Source: an uncultured Clostridia bacterium
Lineage (GTDB): Bacteria > Bacillota > Clostridia > TANB77 > CAG-508
Direction: 5' to 3'
NCBI GenBank assembly: GCA_934120135.1
Contig: CAKOTK010000002.1
Location: 1-64,000 of the forward strand
Length of the DNA: 64,000 bases
Positions 58,962 to 64,000 of this stretch are shown one piece after another. The position numbers were made by a program, and so were the translations under genes. Numbering within the stretch: position 1 is the stretch's first letter; each line of letters begins with the position of its first letter. The notes under the pieces are model-generated. The model saw only the letters and a list, made by a program, of their open reading frames with translations. It did not search any database and was not told where the DNA came from.

Positions 58962-59867
58962 ATGGCAGAAACAATATTAAAATGCAAAGACCTACATAAA
59001 AAAATAGGTAAAAAAGAAATCTTAAAAGGGGTTTCTTTAGAGGTAAATGAAGGTGATATTTTAGGCTTTATAGGACCAAATGGAGCAGGAAAAACTACCA
59101 CAATTAAGCTAATATTAGGCCTTCAAGGAATTACAAGTGGAGAAGTTAATATAAATGGATATGACATAAAAAAAGACTTTACTAAAGCTATAAGAAGAGT
59201 AGGAGCAATTATTGAAAACCCAGACTTGTATATGTATTTAACAGGATATGAAAACCTAAAACTAGTTGCAAATATGTATAAAGGCATTACAAAAGAAAGA
59301 ATAATGGAGGTTGTAAAACTAGTAAAATTAGAAAACCGTATAAATGATAAGGTGTCTAAATATTCACTAGGAATGAGGCAAAGATTAGGCGTAGCACAAG
59401 CTATACTACATAATCCAAACTTATTAGTTTTAGACGAACCAACAAATGGATTAGATCCAGAAGGTATAAAAGAAATGAGAGACCTTTTAAAGGTTTTAGC
59501 AAAACAAGGAATGGCAATATTTATTTCAAGCCATAACTTAGCAGAAATGGAAACTCTATGTAACAAAGTTTGTATTATTCAAAATGGAGAAATTATTGAA
59601 ACTAACGATATTTCAGCAATAAGAACTACTAATGAAGCACACTACAGAATAGTAGTAGATAATACAGAAAAAATAGCAGAAATAATATCAGTACCAACTG
59701 AAATAAAAGGAAAAGAAGAATTTACTATAATAGCCGAAAGAGAGCAAGTTCCAAACATAGTAAAAACGTTAGTAGAAAATAATATTAAGGTGTATGAAGT
59801 AAATGAAGAAAAATTGTCATTAGAAGATGCATTCTTAAAAAGAACAGGGGGTAATACAATTGATTAG
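58962..59867 (+). CDS. ABC transporter ATP-binding protein (BcrA-like)
   Basis: 301 residues. Walker A GFIGPNGAGKTTTIKLILGL, signature YSLGMRQRLGVAQAIL, Walker B LLVLDEPTNGLDPEG, SSHNLAEME, and a C-terminal ~80-residue DUF4162-like tail ending SLEDAFLKRTGG, typical of bacitracin/ABC-2 export systems. The ATG after GAAAGGGAG is chosen. Its 3' end overlaps the permease start by 8 bp, so the two are translationally coupled. Confidence 0.92.
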   Translation: MAETILKCKDLHKKIGKKEILKGVSLEVNEGDILGFIGPNGAGKTTTIKLILGLQGITSGEVNINGYDIKKDFTKAIRRVGAIIENPDLYMYLTGYENLKLVANMYKGITKERIMEVVKLVKLENRINDKVSKYSLGMRQRLGVAQAILHNPNLLVLDEPTNGLDPEGIKEMRDLLKVLAKQGMAIFISSHNLAEMETLCNKVCIIQNGEIIETNDISAIRTTNEAHYRIVVDNTEKIAEIISVPTEIKGKEEFTIIAEREQVPNIVKTLVENNIKVYEVNEEKLSLEDAFLKRTGGNTID

Positions 59868-61308
59868 TTTAATCCAAAATGAATTAAAGAAAATATTTAA
59901 AAAGAAAAGTTTGTTAATCACTTTATTAGTTACACTTGCTTTTATCATTCTTACTAATGTTATATATAAAATTGACTTTGGAAATTCGTACTATGATTAC
60001 ATAGAAGAAGAAATTAATTTTTATGGAGAACAATTAAAAACTATTGATCCTGAAAAGGATAAAGATATGTATGCACAATATAAAACTGAATTAGAAGTAT
60101 ACCAGTTAGTAAAAAAATATGATGAGAAAAGTTGGCAAGCTAAGATAATACAATCAGAAATGAGAAGTTGTATTTCAGATATAAATTATTTTACATATCA
60201 GGAAAAAAGTGATAGTGGTTTAAAAATTGCAAAGGCAAAATATGACGAATATATAAAGAGGCTAGACACAGATGATTGGAGATATTTTGCTGAAGAGGAG
60301 TTAAAAGAAGAAAATGCTAAAATAGATGAGCTAAAAAAAGTTCAAGAAAAAACTACTAATAAATTGGAAATAAAAGAGCTTCAAAGCCAAATAAGAGGCC
60401 ATGAGATAAGCAGACAAATAGCAACATGGAGATTAGAAAAAGACATTCCTTATGGAAATGATTATAAAAACAATTGCTTAAACAGCTATATGGTAGCAAT
60501 GGAAGACATTAGAAATTATGATTTTGGAGAAACAGAAAAAAATTATGATTCTAAAAAACAGTATTATAAGGCCCAAGAAACGGCAGCAATAAACAAATAT
60601 GATATTGAAAATGGAACTACCGTGGGAGATACAAGTAGTGCAAAAGGAATATTACTAAGTACATTTGACGAATATGAAATATTTTTAATAGTAATGTTTA
60701 TGATGACAGCAGGGGTAATAGTAAGCGAAGAATTTAGCAAAGGTACAATAAAGTTACTTTTAATTAAACCATATAAAAGAAGTACAATTTTGGCATCTAA
60801 ATTTATAACCAGCATAATTGTTGCCATTATAGTTATACTACTAGTTCTCTTAATGCAATTTGTAGTAGGTGGGTTAATACAAGGATTCGATAGCTTTAAA
60901 AATCCAACTATAATTTATGACCACACAATAAATAATGTAAAGCAAATAAATACAATACAATATTTAGCTATGCAAGCACTAGGAAAAGCACCAATGTATA
61001 TTTTACTTATGACTCTTGCATTTGCATTTAGCACAATATTTACAAACTCAGCATTAGCAATAACTATTTCATTGTTAGGATATATGGGAAGTTCAGTTAT
61101 CAATATGCTAGCCTTGAACTTAAAACTAAATTGGATTAAATATTTTGTTACACCAAACTGGAATTTAACAGAATATTTCTGGGGAGGAATACCAACATTT
61201 GAAGGAATAACATTACCATTTTCAATTGCAATAATAGTAATATATATGGTAATAATGATAGTACCAACATTTATAATATTCCAAAAGAAGAATATAAAAA
61301 ATATATAA
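59860..61308 (+). CDS. ABC-2 type permease
   Basis: 482 residues from a TTG after AGGGGGT. First TM helix LLITLLVTLAFIILTNVIY, then a long (~230 residues) charged extracytoplasmic domain with coiled-coil character, then five more helices (EIFLIVMFMMTAGVIVSEEFSKGTIKLLLIKPY is the ABC-2 hallmark). It forms an exporter with the upstream ATPase; substrate unknown, perhaps a peptide or lipid. Ends at a bidirectional terminator. Confidence 0.88.
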   Translation: MISLIQNELKKIFKKKSLLITLLVTLAFIILTNVIYKIDFGNSYYDYIEEEINFYGEQLKTIDPEKDKDMYAQYKTELEVYQLVKKYDEKSWQAKIIQSEMRSCISDINYFTYQEKSDSGLKIAKAKYDEYIKRLDTDDWRYFAEEELKEENAKIDELKKVQEKTTNKLEIKELQSQIRGHEISRQIATWRLEKDIPYGNDYKNNCLNSYMVAMEDIRNYDFGETEKNYDSKKQYYKAQETAAINKYDIENGTTVGDTSSAKGILLSTFDEYEIFLIVMFMMTAGVIVSEEFSKGTIKLLLIKPYKRSTILASKFITSIIVAIIVILLVLLMQFVVGGLIQGFDSFKNPTIIYDHTINNVKQINTIQYLAMQALGKAPMYILLMTLAFAFSTIFTNSALAITISLLGYMGSSVINMLALNLKLNWIKYFVTPNWNLTEYFWGGIPTFEGITLPFSIAIIVIYMVIMIVPTFIIFQKKNIKNI

Positions 61309-61312
61309 AATA

Positions 61313-61342
61313 AAAGGATGTAGTAAAATGCTACATCCTTTC
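61313..61342. terminator. Bidirectional terminator
   Basis: AAAGGATGTAG-TAAAATG-CTACATCCTTT between convergent genes. Confidence 0.85.
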
Positions 61343-61346
61343 AAAA

Positions 61347-62609
61347 TTATTTAATTTTTCTAGCTTCTAGGTAATATCTCTTATCATAGCTGTGTCCCAT
61401 TGAGAATGTTTTACGAGGTAAAGCACCATCAAGAATTACAGTTTTGAAAAGATCTGTTTTAGCCATAGGAGGTAGTAAGAAACCTATATTTCCTGGTTTG
61501 CTACCAAGTTCTTTAGTAACATCATCACCATGAATATAGTCAACTTTTCCACCATGTTCTTTAATATATGCATCAATAAACATTTGTAAAGAACCAACAG
61601 CTAAATTTGATTTTGGATTTTTAATATATAAAGTTTCATTTTTTCCTTCATAAACATATTCAACTTTTTGTCCTTCGCCAGGAGTTCTTGAAACATCATA
61701 ATATTTTTCAAATTCTTCTATCATTTTTGCAGGTTCAACACCAAATACAACTCTGTGAATTGGTTCAAACTCTAATGCGTCACTATGTAAGTTAACAACT
61801 TCTACTAAAGCATATCTTGCAGGGCTATTTTTAGCTTCTTCCTCAGACATAGTTTTCTTTAGGTTTTCATAGCAAGCTTTTGCAGTTGCTAAAGAGTGGT
61901 TACCATCTCCAACAGAGAATAATAAAACTCCTTTATCTTTAACATCATATTTAGCTTCAAAATTATCTTTATCAGCAAGTTCTTCTAATCCTTTGAAAAT
62001 TCCATCCATTAAGTTTTCTGGAACTTTATAACCTTTAACATGTCCACCATTTTGCATTAAATCAAAATCATAAACAACATCTTCACTAGTTACTTTATCT
62101 GTTAAACCTTCAATAATTTCTTTTTTCTCATCATCAATTAAAAGCATAACATGAGGTAATTCTAAGCTAGCATTTTCTCTAACTCTTACTCTAGGTGGAA
62201 TTCTTTCTAAAACAGTTCCTTCAGTTGCTCTAATTAAAGATTGAGAACCCTTTTCATAAGAATAATCTTCTAGGTCTACCATACCAATAAGGCCTTTTCT
62301 TACTTTTCCATCTGCTCCAGTTCTCTCTAAATAAATTAAAGAATTATCTAAAGTTTTGAAAAAGTCAGTAGAAAGTAAATGATCCATTTCTTTATTAATA
62401 TTTGCAATTCTTTCTGCAACATTATCTTGCTCTAAATAAATTTCTGGTAAAGTAATTTTTAATGTTGAAGGAGCATCTCCAACAATATTTTCAACTTCTT
62501 TCCAATATTCAGGCTCTGAAGTGTATTGATCACAAGCTACAACAGCCCATTTTTCCATTTCTGCATTTTTTGGCAATAAAATATTTGCCCTCTTAAATGG
62601 TACGTTCAT
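61347..62609 (-). CDS. DUF1015 family protein
   Basis: 420 residues. RANILLPKNAEMEKWAVVACDQYTSEPEYW, LGVGDGNHSLATAKACYE-type motif (FSVGDGNHSLATA), and GNIGFLLPPMAKTDLFKTVILDGALPRKTFSMGHS are DUF1015 signatures; an SpoOJ/ParB-like or hydrolase role has been proposed for the family but not shown here. Cytosolic. The ATG follows GGAGGATTAA. No operon partners. Confidence 0.9.
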   Translation of the reverse strand: MNVPFKRANILLPKNAEMEKWAVVACDQYTSEPEYWKEVENIVGDAPSTLKITLPEIYLEQDNVAERIANINKEMDHLLSTDFFKTLDNSLIYLERTGADGKVRKGLIGMVDLEDYSYEKGSQSLIRATEGTVLERIPPRVRVRENASLELPHVMLLIDDEKKEIIEGLTDKVTSEDVVYDFDLMQNGGHVKGYKVPENLMDGIFKGLEELADKDNFEAKYDVKDKGVLLFSVGDGNHSLATAKACYENLKKTMSEEEAKNSPARYALVEVVNLHSDALEFEPIHRVVFGVEPAKMIEEFEKYYDVSRTPGEGQKVEYVYEGKNETLYIKNPKSNLAVGSLQMFIDAYIKEHGGKVDYIHGDDVTKELGSKPGNIGFLLPPMAKTDLFKTVILDGALPRKTFSMGHSYDKRYYLEARKIK

Positions 62610-62751
62610 AATTTAATCCTCCTAACAAAGTTTTATTATGCTCAAATTATATCACTACGAAAAGATTTATACAAGCATAAGTCACAATTTTGCAAAATTA
62701 GGATTACTAATTATTGTAACAGAAAAGTTTAGACACGCACTATTAAATATT

Positions 62752-63153
62752 TTGTCGAAATTTGGCATACGGTTTTACTTGCAAAATGCAATTAAGTATA
62801 GTATAACAATATTAACTTAGTTGCATTTTTTTAGTGCAGTAAAATTTAATGAATTTACATATGCAAAGCAATAATTATTTTCAAAACAATATTTAAACTA
62901 CTCTTTAAACTAGAGTTTCTAATTATTAAATCTTAATTTTAATATAATTATTCTAAATTAGTATTATTTAAAATCAAAATTATTTTAAGCCAATAATATT
63001 TTAATCTTTAAGTTTATTTCAAATATTAGTAACTTTATAAAATTAAAATCTTAAAATTTCCACAAACAAAGAAAATATAAATTAGCAAGAAAGAGAGGTG
63101 CATTTTGGAGGCAAAAATGTAACTAAAATACAAAATTGAAGGAGAAAAATTAT
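62752..63153 (+). repeat. Duplicated upstream region of Rpn-family gene (copy 2)
   Basis: Starts TTGTCGAAATTTGGCATACG and tracks 40158-40560 with scattered substitutions and few indels up to GAGAGGTGCATTTT. The preceding 62610-62751 is AT-rich with no supported gene. Confidence 0.8.
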
Positions 63154-64000
63154 ATGATAGAAAATCAACTGGGAAACAATGAAATATTAAAACCAAAAAA
63201 TGACGTTGTATTTCAAACTTTATTTTCAAGAGGAAAAGAAAAAATTACAAAAGATTTATTAGAAAAAATACTAAAGATAAAAATACATAAACTAGAATTG
63301 GATAAGAGCAAAGACTTGTTAAATGAAAATAAAAATGACAAGAATGGAAGACTAGATTTAAGAGCAATAATAAATGATAACATAGAATGTGATATAGAAG
63401 TACAATTAACAACACATGAAAAAATGCTACCTAGATTCTTGTTATATTGGGCAAAAATGTATAGTGCAAATTTGAAAGTTGGTGACGAATATAGTAAATT
63501 AAGAAGAACAATAAGTATAATAATAGTAGATGGAGAACTACCAGAATTTAAGGGAATAAAGAAAGCACAAACCAATTGGCAAATAAGAGAAGAAGAATAC
63601 AAGAGTATAATCTTGACAAGCTATTTTGAGATTTGTATAATAGAGTTACCAAAAGCAATAAGAGAGTATAAAACAAATAAAGAAAATGGAGCACTGCAGT
63701 GGATGATGTTTTTGGAAAATCCAGAAGATGTGGAGGTAACCAAAATAATGGAAGAAAATGAAAATATCAAAGAAGCAAAAGAAGAACTAGATAGAATAAG
63801 TCAAGATGATATATTAAGAAGAATGGCATTTAAGGCAGAACTAGAAAGAATGGATCATGCTCAACTAATGTATGAAGCAAAAAGAGATGGCAAAAAAGAG
63901 GGAAAAATGGAAATAGCAAAAAATATGCTGAAAAAAGGTATTAGTGTAGCAGACATTATAGAAACCACAGGATTAACCGAAGAAGATGTAGAAAAGCTAA
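63154..64000 (+). CDS. Rpn family recombination-promoting nuclease/putative transposase (3' partial)
   Basis: 282 codons visible; the window ends a few codons before the expected stop. LKPKNDVVFQTLFSRGKEKITKDLLEKIL, DLRAIINDNIECDIEVQLTTHEKMLPRFLLYWAKMY and the C-terminal GISVADIIETTGLTEEDVEKL parallel the copy at 40561. A short in-frame deletion has removed part of the GIEQGAKEKELQ segment of the first copy. GAAGGAGAAAAA precedes the ATG. Duplicate of a mobile or recombinogenic unit. Confidence 0.88.
   Translation, partial: MIENQLGNNEILKPKNDVVFQTLFSRGKEKITKDLLEKILKIKIHKLELDKSKDLLNENKNDKNGRLDLRAIINDNIECDIEVQLTTHEKMLPRFLLYWAKMYSANLKVGDEYSKLRRTISIIIVDGELPEFKGIKKAQTNWQIREEEYKSIILTSYFEICIIELPKAIREYKTNKENGALQWMMFLENPEDVEVTKIMEENENIKEAKEELDRISQDDILRRMAFKAELERMDHAQLMYEAKRDGKKEGKMEIAKNMLKKGISVADIIETTGLTEEDVEKL

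Noticed and set aside
62638..62820. 60-codon ORF upstream of the second Rpn gene
   Set aside because: No ribosome binding site, and it runs into the duplicated non-coding region whose first copy is not open in the same way.
1..64000. DGR reverse transcriptase or template repeat within the window
   Set aside because: No ORF shows reverse-transcriptase motifs, and the CCCCTACTTTATGTAAAG end occurs only at the two variable repeats, so neither component is here.

Overview
The window is AT-rich (coding sequence dominated by A- and T-ending codons) with strong AGGAGG-type ribosome binding sites, frequent TTG starts and TTGACA-17-TATAAT promoters. SpoIIID, a PdaB-like deacetylase, pyruvate formate-lyase and a PASTA kinase point to an anaerobic, spore-forming, low-GC Firmicute of the Clostridia type, probably a host-associated uncultured lineage. 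That placement is inferred from gene content. I see no tRNA, rRNA, CRISPR array or prophage.

Layout. 1-1.4 kb: 3' part of a pilin-like gene with a diversified C-terminus. 1.6-5.5 kb: rpmG-secE-nusG-rplK-rplA-rplJ-rplL, interrupted by three copies of a 120-bp palindromic element. 5.6-9.7 kb: plsX, acpP, a deaminase and an unknown protein. 10.2-11.8 kb: second diversified pilin-like gene. 12-16.8 kb: a coiled-coil protein and smc. 16.9-19.6 kb (minus): a MurE-type ligase and an ATP-grasp ligase. 19.7-22 kb: leader RNA and a GLUG-repeat pilin-like gene. 22-33 kb: a degenerate acyltransferase, a radical SAM/membrane peptide pair, Ca2+ ATPase, cysteine desulfurase, TauE halves (one frameshifted), murI and a deacetylase. 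33-40 kb: SSB, scpB, proS, a small RNA, a J-protein and aspS. 40-44 kb: an Rpn-family gene, a long hairpin element, and murT/gatD. 44-52 kb: rlmN-prpC-prkC-rsgA-rpe and a metal ABC transporter. 52-56 kb: small RNA facing a tiny ORF, pflA/pflB and an XRE regulator. 56-58 kb: second leader RNA with a third pilin/lectin-like gene. 58-64 kb: zinc-ribbon protein, spoIIID, an ABC exporter, a DUF1015 protein and a second Rpn copy cut by the window end.

The most unusual content is a family of four secreted pilin-like proteins sharing a type IV prepilin-like N-terminus. Three carry a formylglycine-generating-enzyme/C-type-lectin-like C-terminal domain. In two of these the last ~50 codons switch abruptly to NNC/NNT codons with high GC and extreme divergence, then return to an identical C-terminal octapeptide followed by a conserved block with hairpins. 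That is the layout of a diversity-generating retroelement (DGR) variable repeat with its 3' initiation and hairpin signals. No reverse transcriptase or template repeat lies in the window, so they would have to act from elsewhere.

Other apparently undescribed elements: (i) a leader RNA, present twice upstream of pilin-like genes, with a conserved promoter, a 23-codon ORF containing (AG)12, a small hairpin and a covarying terminator; (ii) two paralogous ~65-nt small RNAs, one facing a 31-aa membrane-peptide gene with its own promoter and terminator; (iii) palindromic intercistronic elements in the ribosomal and pfl operons; (iv) a MurT/GatD pair whose GatD lacks the glutaminase Cys and His.
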